From: Scopulibacillus_A cellulosilyticus
GTDB lineage: Bacteria; Bacillota; Bacilli; Bacillales; Sporolactobacillaceae
NCBI RefSeq assembly: GCF_042665295.1
Contig: NZ_JBHTCO010000017.1
Span: forward strand, 1 to 64,000
Direction of reading: 5' to 3'
Length of the DNA: 64,000 nt
Shown: in pieces, positions 34,565 through 42,982 of the stretch
How the letters are laid out: each line of letters starts with the position of its first letter
Position numbering within the stretch: position 1 is the first letter of the stretch
Program-made: the position numbers and the translations under genes
The notes under the pieces: generated by a model
Told to the model about the DNA's origin: nothing
Databases searched by the model: none
The model's input: the letters and a program-made list of their open reading frames with translations, nothing else

Positions 34565-34901
34565 AATAAAACCTCCCTATGAATGCTATGATCTTAATTT
34601 CACTGCTCACAGAATATCATAGAAAATAGGACTTTTTACATTAAAGCTATGTTACAAACTTTACAAGTTTTATAGTTCAAAAGTCATAGTTCGAGAGTGT
34701 TTTATACCAAATCGCTTGCCAGGCCTAGTGTTATCCCTGTAATAGCTCCATTGAAATGTTTGTAAAGAGTTGGGAATAACAAACCCCAAATCCACTTTTT
34801 ACTAGCATAAATAATGTTATAAATCTAAAAATAATGTCACTTAATGTGAGTAATGGAAAGAATAAAAAACAAAAAACAGCCCAAGAACGGACTGTTATGT
34901 T
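34565..34901 (-). other. Promoter region of the LysM-3D gene and gap
   Basis: No gene. The minus strand holds several TGTAA words (near 34640-34665) that recall WalR half-sites, but the spacing does not fit the 11-base period. The ABC permease terminator lies at 34867-34898. Confidence 0.4.
34867..34898 (-). terminator. Terminator of the ABC-2 operon
   Basis: Minus strand AACAGTCC pairs with GGGCTGTT and runs into TTTTTTGTTTTTT. Confidence 0.8.
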
Positions 34902-35627
34902 TTATACCCGGCGGATTTTTTGCAATACCCATATGTTAAGAGTAAAAAATAACAGGCAAAATACGATAAGAGCTGCAATGTTTAAGAAAAATCCGGATAA
35001 AATATATCCATGAAGAAACATGGATGTTACACTGTCCACACTATAATTAACAGGAATAATGATAGAAATGACCGGAAGCCAGCCGGCCGTTTGCCCCCAA
35101 TTAATGATTTGCAGAATAATGATTACAGTCATGTATAAGAAAATTTTAAGCGGGTTTTTTGCACATGCGGCAATAAACAGGCCGATTTCAATAGCTGTTA
35201 TTGACTCAATTAACAGCAGAATGTACAACAATATGAAAGTCCAGGAAAAGGACCAATGAAAAATAAATATTGAAAAAAGTAAAAGGATTAAAGTTTGCGC
35301 AGCAAAAATAATCCCAATCCCGATTAAATATCCGAGGATCACTTGTCCTCTTGTCACAGGGGCCATAAGCGTCAGCTCTAAAGTCCCTAATTTTTTATCA
35401 CGCAGCATGGCTATAGCTGCTGTTAAACATGGAAAAATAAAGGACAATACACATAAAAGCGAGCCGCTTTGAAAAAACCATTGAGCGGTATGGGGCTTTA
35501 TATGATTTAAATAAAAAACGTTTGAAAAGAATATAACTAAGAGCGGTGCTATAATTAATAAAATTAATGTCCAAATATCATGTGTTATTTGTATAAGTTG
35601 TCTCTTCAGAATTGCTTTCGTTGCCAT
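34902..35627 (-). CDS. ABC transporter permease (ABC-2/CcmB-like)
   Basis: A 241-residue protein with six membrane segments, built like ABC-2 or heme-exporter CcmB permeases: helix 1 LILLIIAPLLVIFFSNVFY, then the cytoplasmic turn MLRDKKLGTLELTLMAPVTRGQVILGYLIG typical of these families. The start at 35627 is preferred because GGGAGC lies 8 bases upstream; ATG at 35633 is too close. It begins inside the 3' end of the ATPase gene, so the two are coupled. The cargo is unknown. The partner ATPase has altered catalytic residues. Confidence 0.85.
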   Translation of the reverse strand: MATKAILKRQLIQITHDIWTLILLIIAPLLVIFFSNVFYLNHIKPHTAQWFFQSGSLLCVLSFIFPCLTAAIAMLRDKKLGTLELTLMAPVTRGQVILGYLIGIGIIFAAQTLILLLFSIFIFHWSFSWTFILLYILLLIESITAIEIGLFIAACAKNPLKIFLYMTVIIILQIINWGQTAGWLPVISIIIPVNYSVDSVTSMFLHGYILSGFFLNIAALIVFCLLFFTLNIWVLQKIRRV

Positions 35628-36342
35628 CTTCATTGCTCCCCAGAAAAATAAGTGATTCTTTAAGTGAATTCATACCTGTCATTTCTATAAAATCTGATTC
35701 AGTTCCCTGAATCATGACTTTTCCATTGTTTAAATATAATAATTGATCGCAATAACCGGCTTCCTCAAGTTCATTTGTTACAATGATCAATGAAGCGCCT
35801 ATACTTGCTAATTTCCTGAATTCCTTCCAAATGATCTCTTTCAGTGAAATATCCAGTCCAGTTGTCGGATTATCTAAAATAGCCAACGACGGCGTATGGA
35901 ATAAAGCAAGTATAAGTGACAGCCGCCTTTTCATGTCTTCTGAGTATGTATATACCGGTTGATGAATAACATCTGATAAATGAACCATTTCAAATAAATC
36001 ATTTGTACGTTTAAGAAATTTATTTCGTGGTAATTTATATAAACCGGCAAAATATTTAATATGCTGGTCGGCGCTAAGATCCGGGAAAAGAGCAAAAGTT
36101 TGCGGCATATATCCGATTCTTTTAAGAACTTTTCTATTTGGAAGCGCTGTATCCTCAAGATCGATGGTTCCTTTTGTATAATGTTCGATGCCGGCAATAG
36201 CCTTTACTAACGTTGACTTTCCGGAACCGGAGGGACCTGTCAATCCATTAAGTGTCCCTTTTTCAATTGAAAATGAGACACTGTCAAGCAATAATTTATT
36301 TTTAACATATTTAGTGACCTGGTTAACATTCAAGTATGCCAT
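35578..36342 (-). CDS. ABC transporter ATP-binding protein with degenerate catalytic motifs
   Basis: A 254-residue ABC ATPase of the drug/natamycin exporter type. Walker A GPSGSGKST is intact near residue 36. Three other motifs differ from active enzymes: the signature is YSEDMKRRLS instead of (L/Y)SGGM, Walker B reads LAILDNPTTGLD so the catalytic Glu is Asn, and the switch His is Asn in IIVTNELEEA. It should still bind ATP, but hydrolysis would be expected to be weak or absent unless other residues compensate. The acidic C-terminal tail (SNEDGNESNSEE) is not part of the domain. It overlaps the permease gene. Confidence 0.88.
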   Translation of the reverse strand: MAYLNVNQVTKYVKNKLLLDSVSFSIEKGTLNGLTGPSGSGKSTLVKAIAGIEHYTKGTIDLEDTALPNRKVLKRIGYMPQTFALFPDLSADQHIKYFAGLYKLPRNKFLKRTNDLFEMVHLSDVIHQPVYTYSEDMKRRLSLILALFHTPSLAILDNPTTGLDISLKEIIWKEFRKLASIGASLIIVTNELEEAGYCDQLLYLNNGKVMIQGTESDFIEMTGMNSLKESLIFLGSNEDGNESNSEETTYTNNT

Positions 36343-36515
36343 TGCCTCACATCCTTTATGTTAAAGTTTTTACAAAAATTTTGAACATCCTTAATAGCAT
36401 TTTAACACTATTTAGTAAAAGCGTGTATGACCAGTCTTAACATATTCACGTGTTTTCTGAACAAACTATGATTGTAATCCATGTGATTACAGACTGATCA
36501 AAGGAGGGCAACCAC

Positions 36516-37046
36516 ATGGGTTCTTACAGAAACAGCAAGCTGGGCAGGTTTGTTCTGATTGGCGGCATTGTCGGCGCCGGTATTTCTCTGTTGGACAGGG
36601 GAACCAGGCAATGCTTAAGGGATGATATTAGAACGGCTAAAGACAACAGCGTGAAATTTTTTAATACAGCTCGACAAAATCCCGAGCAAGTGACAAATTA
36701 TTTTCAGCAAACGGCTAACAACATTAAAATGACAGCCCAAGAAGTCTCGCAGGATATTGAGGAGTTTGCCACCAAGGTTAAAAATGCAAAAGACAGTTCG
36801 TCGCAAGCTTATCGGTATGCTGTTGAAGCCGGTGATGAAATTTCACAAATCGCCCATAAAATCCGGAACACCGGCGAGAATGTTATGATGATTGATTCTT
36901 CATCAACAACTGTTATACCTGCAAGCACGCAAACTTCAGGAACAAATCAAAATCAATCTGCAAATATGTACCTGCACCAATCAAACCAGAACAAAACTGC
37001 AACAACAAATGTTAAAAAGTCGACAAAAATGGACACGAACAAATAA
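36516..37046 (+). CDS. YtxH-domain protein
   Basis: A 176-residue small membrane-anchored protein: one helix near the N-terminus (FVLIGGIVGAGISLL) followed by a long amphipathic region of the YtxH type (DDIRTAKDNSVKFFNTARQNPEQV...VSQDIEEFATKVKNAK) and a Ser/Thr/Asn/Gln-rich tail. YtxH proteins are general-stress proteins in Bacillus of unknown mechanism. AAAGGAGGGC precedes the ATG. The next gene (YihY) follows after 21 bases, so they form an operon. The long tail beyond residue 120 is unusual but low in complexity. Confidence 0.85.
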   Translation: MGSYRNSKLGRFVLIGGIVGAGISLLDRGTRQCLRDDIRTAKDNSVKFFNTARQNPEQVTNYFQQTANNIKMTAQEVSQDIEEFATKVKNAKDSSSQAYRYAVEAGDEISQIAHKIRNTGENVMMIDSSSTTVIPASTQTSGTNQNQSANMYLHQSNQNKTATTNVKKSTKMDTNK

Positions 37047-37067
37047 AGATAACCGGGGGGATTAATA

Positions 37068-37907
37068 ATGGGGAAACGGAACCGGTGGGAAATCTTTAAG
37101 ATTTTTACCAAACAGGTAATCAAACGATTCAATGATGATGGAGCGATAGATATAGCGGCAACCTTGGCTTATTTTTTCTTGTTGTCGCTATTTCCTCTCC
37201 TCATCTTTTTCTTTACAATTCTTCCTTATTTAGGGTTAAGCCAGGATCAGGTTTTGCCTTTCTTGGCGCAGTATGTACCTGATGATGCTATGAGAATTAT
37301 TAAGGCTAATACCATTCATGTTTTTAATAAAAACGGCGGTTTATTATCGTTCAGTATTATTGCCACGATATGGTCAGCGTCAAATGCTGTAAATGCTATT
37401 ATTCGGGCAATGAACAAAGCCTATGAAGTTGAGGAAAACCGTTCTTTTGTAGTTGCGCGGGGATTAGCTATTATCCTGACGATTGCGATGATTATTGTCA
37501 TCGTTATGGCCTTAGCGATTAACGTATTTGGTCCAACTGTTACTAAATATATTTTTCATTATTTTGGTATATCCGACCCTTTTCTTAGAATTTGGAGTAT
37601 GATCAGTTTTCTTATCAGTTTTGTTATTATTATTATGGTTTTTGCTTGTTTATATTACTTTGGACCCAATATGCGCCAAAAGTTTAGTGAAGTCATTCTT
37701 GGGGCTGTTATTTCAGCTGTCGGGTGGCAAGTTGCATCTTATGCTTTTTCTTTTTATGTTAATCGTTTCGGGCAATTTTCCGCTACATACGGAACACTTG
37801 GCGGAATTATCGTTCTGATGCTATGGTTTTATATTACAGCACTTATTATTATTTTAGGCGGAGAAATTAATGCTTCTTATGCTTACATCAGAAAAAATAA
37901 GAAATAA
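37068..37907 (+). CDS. YihY/BrkB-family membrane protein
   Basis: A 279-residue protein with about six membrane helices of the YihY (formerly called RNase BN) family. Marks are IAATLAYFFLLSLFPLLIF near the start, the SNAVNAIIRAMNKAYEVEE loop and the C-terminal YGTLGGIIVLMLWFYITALIIILGGEINA. Function is unknown; the RNase BN name is historical and wrong. AACCGGGGGG precedes the ATG. In B. subtilis the YfkH homologue is under stress control. It is in an operon with ytxH, and the kinase gene follows closely. Confidence 0.93.
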   Translation: MGKRNRWEIFKIFTKQVIKRFNDDGAIDIAATLAYFFLLSLFPLLIFFFTILPYLGLSQDQVLPFLAQYVPDDAMRIIKANTIHVFNKNGGLLSFSIIATIWSASNAVNAIIRAMNKAYEVEENRSFVVARGLAIILTIAMIIVIVMALAINVFGPTVTKYIFHYFGISDPFLRIWSMISFLISFVIIIMVFACLYYFGPNMRQKFSEVILGAVISAVGWQVASYAFSFYVNRFGQFSATYGTLGGIIVLMLWFYITALIIILGGEINASYAYIRKNKK

Positions 37908-37942
37908 CTGGTATTGTTTAAGATTATAAATTTGAGGTGCTT

Positions 37943-38773
37943 ATGAATCGTTTGTTTTATCGTATAAAAAAATTAAAGCAAAAGTTAATTGACCGTCCGT
38001 TGCCAGAGGACACTTGGATATCTGACAGGTATCATATTAAACGGGTAATAGGCTTGGGGAGTTTTGGCATTACATATCTTTGCCGTGATCAGGAGACTAG
38101 GAAGCTTTGTGTTGTGAAGCAAGTGAAACCGAGCAGACGAAAAGACAAGGCAAGCATTGAAATGTACGAAAATGAAGTATCTATAATGAAAGTCTTAAAT
38201 CACCCGGCTATTCCAAAGTTTATAAGCAGTTTTCAATATAAGGGACATCTATTTTTTGCAATGGATTATGTTAATGGGGAAAATATCGAGGATGCTATAT
38301 TTGCAAAAGGTGATCGTTACAGAGAAAAAGAGGCTTTATTGTTTATGGAAGAACTTTTGGATATTGTTGAATACATCCACTCACAAGGAATCATTCACCG
38401 GGATATTCGGCTGCCTAATGTTATAAAGGCAGATGGAAATTTATTTTTAATCGATTTCGGCTTAGCACGTTTTTTACATGATCAAATTCATTCAGACTTT
38501 GAGAACTTAGAAAATTACCCTGTAGAAAAAAGGCTGCGCAGGCAAAACAATGTAAGCAGTGATTTTTATGCTTTGGGTCATTTTTTACTTTATTTACTCT
38601 ATTCATCATTTGAATCAGACAGTAAGGATGAGCAGCCTTGGGAACAAGAACTGAATATCACTAACTTAACAAAACAAATGATTAAACGCATGCTGCAAAG
38701 TGAAGATGCCTATCATGATATACATGAATTACGCAATGATTTGAAGCATTCCCTGTCTAACATATCTAGCTGA
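37943..38773 (+). CDS. Ser/Thr protein kinase (Hanks type)
   Basis: A 276-residue soluble kinase without membrane anchor. The glycine loop GLGSFGITYLC is near residue 36, catalytic-site Lys in CVVKQVKP near 60, HRDIRLPN near 150 (the usual HRDxKxxN Lys is Arg) and DFGLARFL near 167. The Lys-to-Arg change also occurs in other small bacillar kinases, as far as I recall, so it need not mean loss of activity. A C-terminal helical lobe is present but there are no PASTA repeats. GAGGTGC lies before ATG 37943; the GTG at 37937 is inside that site. It is close behind YihY and probably cotranscribed. Confidence 0.9.
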   Translation: MNRLFYRIKKLKQKLIDRPLPEDTWISDRYHIKRVIGLGSFGITYLCRDQETRKLCVVKQVKPSRRKDKASIEMYENEVSIMKVLNHPAIPKFISSFQYKGHLFFAMDYVNGENIEDAIFAKGDRYREKEALLFMEELLDIVEYIHSQGIIHRDIRLPNVIKADGNLFLIDFGLARFLHDQIHSDFENLENYPVEKRLRRQNNVSSDFYALGHFLLYLLYSSFESDSKDEQPWEQELNITNLTKQMIKRMLQSEDAYHDIHELRNDLKHSLSNISS

Positions 38774-38789
38774 TCCCGTTCCATAATTA

Positions 38790-38821
38790 AGAGAGCCGAT
38801 GATGTCGCCACCGGCTCTTTC
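38790..38821 (+). terminator. Terminator after the kinase gene
   Basis: AGAGCCG pairs with CGGCTCT and is followed by TTCGTC; a modest T tract. Confidence 0.65.
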
Positions 38822-38914
38822 GTCACGTTTAGAACTCTGCCTTTTACAAAGATTAATCTTTCCTTGGAGCGCCATTGTTTAATTTGAGAGGCAACGGCAG
38901 CATAGGTTACTCAT

Positions 38915-39229
38915 TTAACTGCTGCTGCTTCCTCCTTTACGCTTATAGTAATGACTTCCGTAATGAGAGTGATGGCCATGATGTCTTCTATGACCGCCGC
39001 TGTCACTATAACGTCTGTGATGATGATCGCTGTCACTGTATCGCCTGTAGCGGTGATCACTGTCACTGTAGCTTTTATAGTAACGGTCGCTGTCACTATA
39101 ACGTCTGTAATGCCTGTCACTGTGGTGTCTGAAATGACGGTCGCTGTCACTGTATCGTCTGTAATGTCTGTCACTGTGACTCGATTCTGAAATCGAACGT
39201 TTTATTTCCCTAAGGAATTTCTTAAACAT
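38915..39229 (-). CDS. Repeat-rich His/Arg/Tyr/Ser/Asp protein, possible spore surface protein
   Basis: A 104-residue protein. After a basic start (MFKKFLREIKRSISES) come about six imperfect repeats built on YRRYSDSD(R/H), ending in a His/Gly/Ser-rich tail (HRRHHGHHSHYGSHYY). GAGGGTC lies 7 bases before the ATG. Composition and repeats recall spore coat proteins such as CotG or other disordered surface proteins that are cross-linked or phosphorylated; this is inference. The repeats are also visible as direct repeats in DNA (TCACTGT words), which opens several false frames on both strands. A Ser/Thr kinase gene lies next to it. Confidence 0.7.
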   Translation of the reverse strand: MFKKFLREIKRSISESSHSDRHYRRYSDSDRHFRHHSDRHYRRYSDSDRYYKSYSDSDHRYRRYSDSDHHHRRYSDSGGHRRHHGHHSHYGSHYYKRKGGSSSS

Positions 39230-39568
39230 TCAAGACCCTCCATTACATTATTAGTTATTAAATATACTATAGTACGTTCTCTTTTAAAAGAGGTTTCAAT
39301 TTTAGGTTTGATTGTACAAATATAATAACAATAATGCATGAGTTTGATGCAAATAATAAATTGGATTTATATAAAATTGAAGAATACTATAAAGGCGTGA
39401 ATGATTTATTTGTTGTTGTTTTAAAATTCGATTAGAGGTGAGTTTTTTGTTTGATTTTCACTAGTGAGGGGTATAGCTAATGATATATGGAAAAAAGAAA
39501 GGTAAGCAGGGTATTCCTGTTTTTTATCCTCAAGTATTAACCCTCTAGAACCGAAAGGAGCAGGCTAA
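39230..39568 (+). other. Gap before the acetolactate-synthase-like gene
   Basis: It holds the promoter of the repeat protein on the minus strand and the sigma-B-like promoter at 39449-39474 on the plus strand. A 33-codon frame at 39334-39435 has no ribosome binding site and is not called; it may be a gene remnant. Confidence 0.4.
39449..39474 (+). promoter_or_regulatory. Sigma-B-type promoter
   Basis: GTTTGA (39449-39454), 14-base spacer and GGGTAT (39469-39474) match the sigma-B consensus GTTTNN-N12-14-GGGWAT closely. It lies 95 bases before the acetolactate-synthase-like gene, suggesting general-stress expression. Confidence 0.65.
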
Positions 39569-41209
39569 ATGCGAGCAGCAGATTTGTTAATAAGATGTTT
39601 AGAAAATGAAGGGGTTAAGTACATGTTTGGCGTTCCCGGGGAAGAGAATCTTGATGTAATGGACGCCCTACTGTCATCAAATATTGAATTTATTACAACA
39701 AGGCATGAAACAGGTGCTGCTTTTATGGCAGGAATTATGGGAAGGTTAACTGGCAAACCTGGCGTTTGTTTGTCTACCTTGGGCCCGGGTGCAACGAATA
39801 TGCTGACAGGTGTTGCTGATGGAAATATGGACCGGACGCCTCTTGTCGCTATCACCGGTCAAGCTGGTTTGGACCGCTTGCATAAAGAATCTCACCAAGC
39901 TTATGATCTAATATCAATGTACCGGCCGGTGACAAAATGGAATGCGACGGTTTCAACACCAGACACGATTCCGGAAATTGTACGAAAGGCTTTTATGATT
40001 TCCGCGACCGCGAAACCGGGGGCAACGCACATTGATCTTCCCGAAGATGTGGCAGGAAAAGAAGTTGAAGGGTTAAGTCCTCTTAAAATTACGGAATTAA
40101 AAAATGGGGAAGCTTCTGAAACAAATCTTAATGAAGGCGCTGCAATTATAAATAAAGCAAAACGTCCATTAATATTAGTTGGAAATGGCGTTACCAGAAC
40201 GAATTCTTCCGAAGAATTGGCGGCGTTTGCCGAAAAAATTCAAACACCTGTAACAGCAACATTTATGGGTAAAGGAGCCTTCCCTGCTTCTCATCCGCTT
40301 AGTATTGATTCGGTTGGGATTTCCGGAAAAGATTATATTAATTGTGCGTTAGAGAAAACTGACCTGATCATTGCAGTCGGTTATGATATGACAGAAATAC
40401 CACCGACAAGATTTAATCCTGAAGGGAAAATTCCAGTTCTTCATATAGATACATTAAATGCTGAAGTTGATGCGCATTATCCGGTAGTTTGCAATATTGT
40501 CGGAGATATTGCTACGAATCTTAAAGCATTAATGGAGAAAATTGAAAAAAGAAATGAACCTGTTGAATTTACTGAAGAAATTCGCAAAGAAGTTTTAGAA
40601 GAATTTAATCAATTTGAATCTGATAATCATTTTCCATTAAAACCGCAAAAAATTATTTATGACCTTCGCAAAGTAATGGGCGAAGAAGATATTGTCATTT
40701 CTGATGTTGGCGCGCATAAAATGTGGATTGCAAGAATGTATCCGACTTATAAACCAAATACGTGTTTGATTTCTAATGGTCTGGCTTCAATGGGGATTTC
40801 TGTACCGGGAGCCATTGCAGCTAAGCTGGTGCACCCGGAAAGGAACGTTGTCGCGGTAATTGGCGATGGTGCGTTTCTTATGCAAGGCTGTGCGGAACTT
40901 GAAACTGCAGTTCGATTAAAATTGCCGATTGTTATCCTGCTTTGGAGAGATAATGGATACGGGTTAATTGAATGGAAACAAGAGAATCAATTTCATCGGC
41001 CGTCACATATTAAATTTGGCAATCCTGATTTTGTTCAGCTGGCTGAATCTTTTGGTGCCAAGGGCATGCGTGTTAATAAAGCCGAAGAGCTTGAAAGCAC
41101 AATTGAAGAAGCTCTTAAACAGAACGTTCCGGTTGTTATTGACTGCCCAGTTGATTACAGTGAAAATGTGAAATTGACAGAGAGATTAAATAATTTAAAG
41201 TGTGATTGA
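39569..41209 (+). CDS. Thiamine-diphosphate enzyme, acetolactate synthase-like
   Basis: A 546-residue ThDP enzyme of the acetolactate synthase large-subunit family. The cofactor-activating Glu47 lies in RHETGAAFMAG; the ThDP/Mg site GDGAFLMQG starts near residue 432 with the following DNGYG. The C-terminal end VVIDCPVDYSENVKL is typical of AlsS-like proteins. No regulatory ilvH/ilvN subunit is adjacent, so a catabolic or stress role is more likely than branched-chain synthesis. No alsD is present. GAAAGGAGC precedes the ATG. A sigma-B-like promoter lies upstream and an FMN glutamate-synthase-like gene follows 45 bases later. Confidence 0.85.
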   Translation: MRAADLLIRCLENEGVKYMFGVPGEENLDVMDALLSSNIEFITTRHETGAAFMAGIMGRLTGKPGVCLSTLGPGATNMLTGVADGNMDRTPLVAITGQAGLDRLHKESHQAYDLISMYRPVTKWNATVSTPDTIPEIVRKAFMISATAKPGATHIDLPEDVAGKEVEGLSPLKITELKNGEASETNLNEGAAIINKAKRPLILVGNGVTRTNSSEELAAFAEKIQTPVTATFMGKGAFPASHPLSIDSVGISGKDYINCALEKTDLIIAVGYDMTEIPPTRFNPEGKIPVLHIDTLNAEVDAHYPVVCNIVGDIATNLKALMEKIEKRNEPVEFTEEIRKEVLEEFNQFESDNHFPLKPQKIIYDLRKVMGEEDIVISDVGAHKMWIARMYPTYKPNTCLISNGLASMGISVPGAIAAKLVHPERNVVAVIGDGAFLMQGCAELETAVRLKLPIVILLWRDNGYGLIEWKQENQFHRPSHIKFGNPDFVQLAESFGAKGMRVNKAEELESTIEEALKQNVPVVIDCPVDYSENVKLTERLNNLKCD

Positions 41210-41254
41210 TTTTAAAAGAAAGACATGATTTGAATCAGAGGGGAGAAATCGGCA

Positions 41255-42847
41255 ATGAGTACAGCATCTTGGTTGTTAGTTGTATTGTTGGTGATTGTTG
41301 TATTACTTATAGTAGTACCGTTAGCTATTTGCATTTATCTTTATATTTTTGATGAAAAACAGGATCAGCACGCTATTTTGCGTAATTTTCCTATATTAGG
41401 AAAAGTGCGCTACTTTTTTGAAATGATTGGTCCGGAAATGAGACAGTATTTGTTTGATCATGACAACAGCGGGAAACCATTTTCAAGAGAAGATTACAAG
41501 CACGTGATTTTGCCTGCAAAATATAAAAGCAGCACAATGAGCTTTGGATCAAAGAGAGATTTTGATGCTCAAGGTTATTATATCAGGAATGCAATGTTTC
41601 CGACGCAAAGGGATGATATCCGTGTCGATAACAGCGATCTTGTAGACACCAAAGTTTATAAAATCAAAGAGGAAAACCTTTTTTCAAGAAAAGAAAAAAT
41701 ACATGAAGATAAATCAAAACCATGGTTATTAGCCGATGAAGATGCCGTTGTCATTGGCGAAAATTGCAAACATCCTTTTAAAGTTAAAGGGCTTATCGGC
41801 ATGTCGGCAATGAGTTACGGAGCTCTTGGCGACCATGCTATTGAAACATTGTCTACAGGATTGGCAATGGCCAAAGGAACCTGGATGAATACAGGTGAAG
41901 GCGGCTTATCACCTCATCATCTTAAGGGCGGTGCAGATATCATCCTGCAAATCGGCCCCGGGTTGTTTGGCGTCAGAACGAAGGACGGACATTTTGACTG
42001 GAACGAATTGAAAAGAAAATCTGAGCTGGATCAAATTAAGGCCATAGAATTAAAACTTGCACAAGGTGCAAAAGCCCGGGGCGGTCATCTGGAGGGCAGC
42101 AAAGTCACCCCTGAAATTGCTGAAATCAGAGGACTGGAACCATACAAAACCGTTGATAGTCCCAACCGTTTCAATGAATTTCATGATGTGCCTTCCTTGA
42201 TAGATTTTGTAGAAAAAATCCGTAATCATACCGGTCTTCCAGTAGGAATCAAAATTGTTGTCGGCTCTGCAGAAGATGTGGAGAGCTTAGCTAAGTTTAT
42301 GAAGGAAACTGGTAAAGGACCCGACTTCATTACCGTTGACGGCGGTGAAGGCGGTACGGGTGCGACATTCCAACCGCTGGCAGACGGCGTTGGCTTGCCG
42401 ATTCGATCAGCCATCATGATTATTAATCAAACTTTTAAGCATTATGGTGTCAGGGATAGAGTTAAAATTATCGCTTCAGGAAAATTGTTTACCCCGGACA
42501 GGGTTGCAGTACTTCTTGGAATGGGTGCTGATCTTGTCAATATCGCCAGAGCTTTTATGATGACAGTCGGCTGTATTATGGCGCAAAGATGCCATACGAA
42601 CACGTGCCCTGTTGGAGTCGCAACAACCGATCCTAAACTGCAAAAAGCCTTAGTTATTAATGAGAAGAAATACCGTGTGGCAAATTTTGTCCTATCAATG
42701 CGTGAGGAACTCTTCAACTTGGCGGCAGCGGCCGGACTTAAATCGCCAGCAGAATTTGAAGAAAAACATATCGCATTTAAAGATGATAAGGCACGAACAT
42801 ATAGTCTTGGAGAACTAACACGTGAACAGGTGAAACAAACGTCCTAA
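41255..42847 (+). CDS. FMN-binding glutamate-synthase-like oxidoreductase, membrane-anchored
   Basis: A 530-residue protein: one N-terminal membrane helix (LLVVLLVIVVLLIVVPLAIC), then the FMN-binding barrel of glutamate synthase (GltB domain 2). Typical stretches are GLIGMSAMSYGALG, TGEGGLSPHH, VDGGEGGTGATFQP, RVKIIASGKLFTPDRVA and the cysteine cluster CIMAQRCHTNTCPVGVAT that could hold a 3Fe-4S cluster. It lacks the glutaminase domain, so it is not a full glutamate synthase; the substrate is unknown. It is cotranscribed with the preceding ThDP enzyme. The pairing may mark a functional link. Confidence 0.9.
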   Translation: MSTASWLLVVLLVIVVLLIVVPLAICIYLYIFDEKQDQHAILRNFPILGKVRYFFEMIGPEMRQYLFDHDNSGKPFSREDYKHVILPAKYKSSTMSFGSKRDFDAQGYYIRNAMFPTQRDDIRVDNSDLVDTKVYKIKEENLFSRKEKIHEDKSKPWLLADEDAVVIGENCKHPFKVKGLIGMSAMSYGALGDHAIETLSTGLAMAKGTWMNTGEGGLSPHHLKGGADIILQIGPGLFGVRTKDGHFDWNELKRKSELDQIKAIELKLAQGAKARGGHLEGSKVTPEIAEIRGLEPYKTVDSPNRFNEFHDVPSLIDFVEKIRNHTGLPVGIKIVVGSAEDVESLAKFMKETGKGPDFITVDGGEGGTGATFQPLADGVGLPIRSAIMIINQTFKHYGVRDRVKIIASGKLFTPDRVAVLLGMGADLVNIARAFMMTVGCIMAQRCHTNTCPVGVATTDPKLQKALVINEKKYRVANFVLSMREELFNLAAAAGLKSPAEFEEKHIAFKDDKARTYSLGELTREQVKQTS

Positions 42848-42909
42848 ACAGAAGTTAAAAATTGAATGATAGAAGTGTTTTCTTCATAGAGGGAATAACT
42901 AAGAAGCAG

Positions 42910-42947
42910 GCTTATCATTTTGATAAGCCTGCTTTTTTAGGAGTATA
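42910..42947 (+). terminator. Terminator of the ThDP/FMN enzyme operon
   Basis: AGCAGGCTTATCA pairs perfectly with TGATAAGCCTGCT, then TTTTTT. Confidence 0.92.
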
Positions 42948-42982
42948 TTGGAAATCAACAAATGGATTTAAAGAATTGTTAT

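Noticed and set aside
34640..34670. WalR box upstream of the LysM-3D gene
   Set aside because: TGTAA words occur, but their spacing (9 and 16) does not match the required 11-base direct repeat.
38911..39190. Several long frames on both strands over the repeat protein
   Set aside because: They result from the short DNA repeat staying open in all frames; only the minus-strand frame 38915-39229 has a ribosome binding site and a sensible non-repeat head.
39334..39435. 33-codon frame before the acetolactate-synthase-like gene
   Set aside because: No ribosome binding site and no recognisable similarity; may be a remnant.
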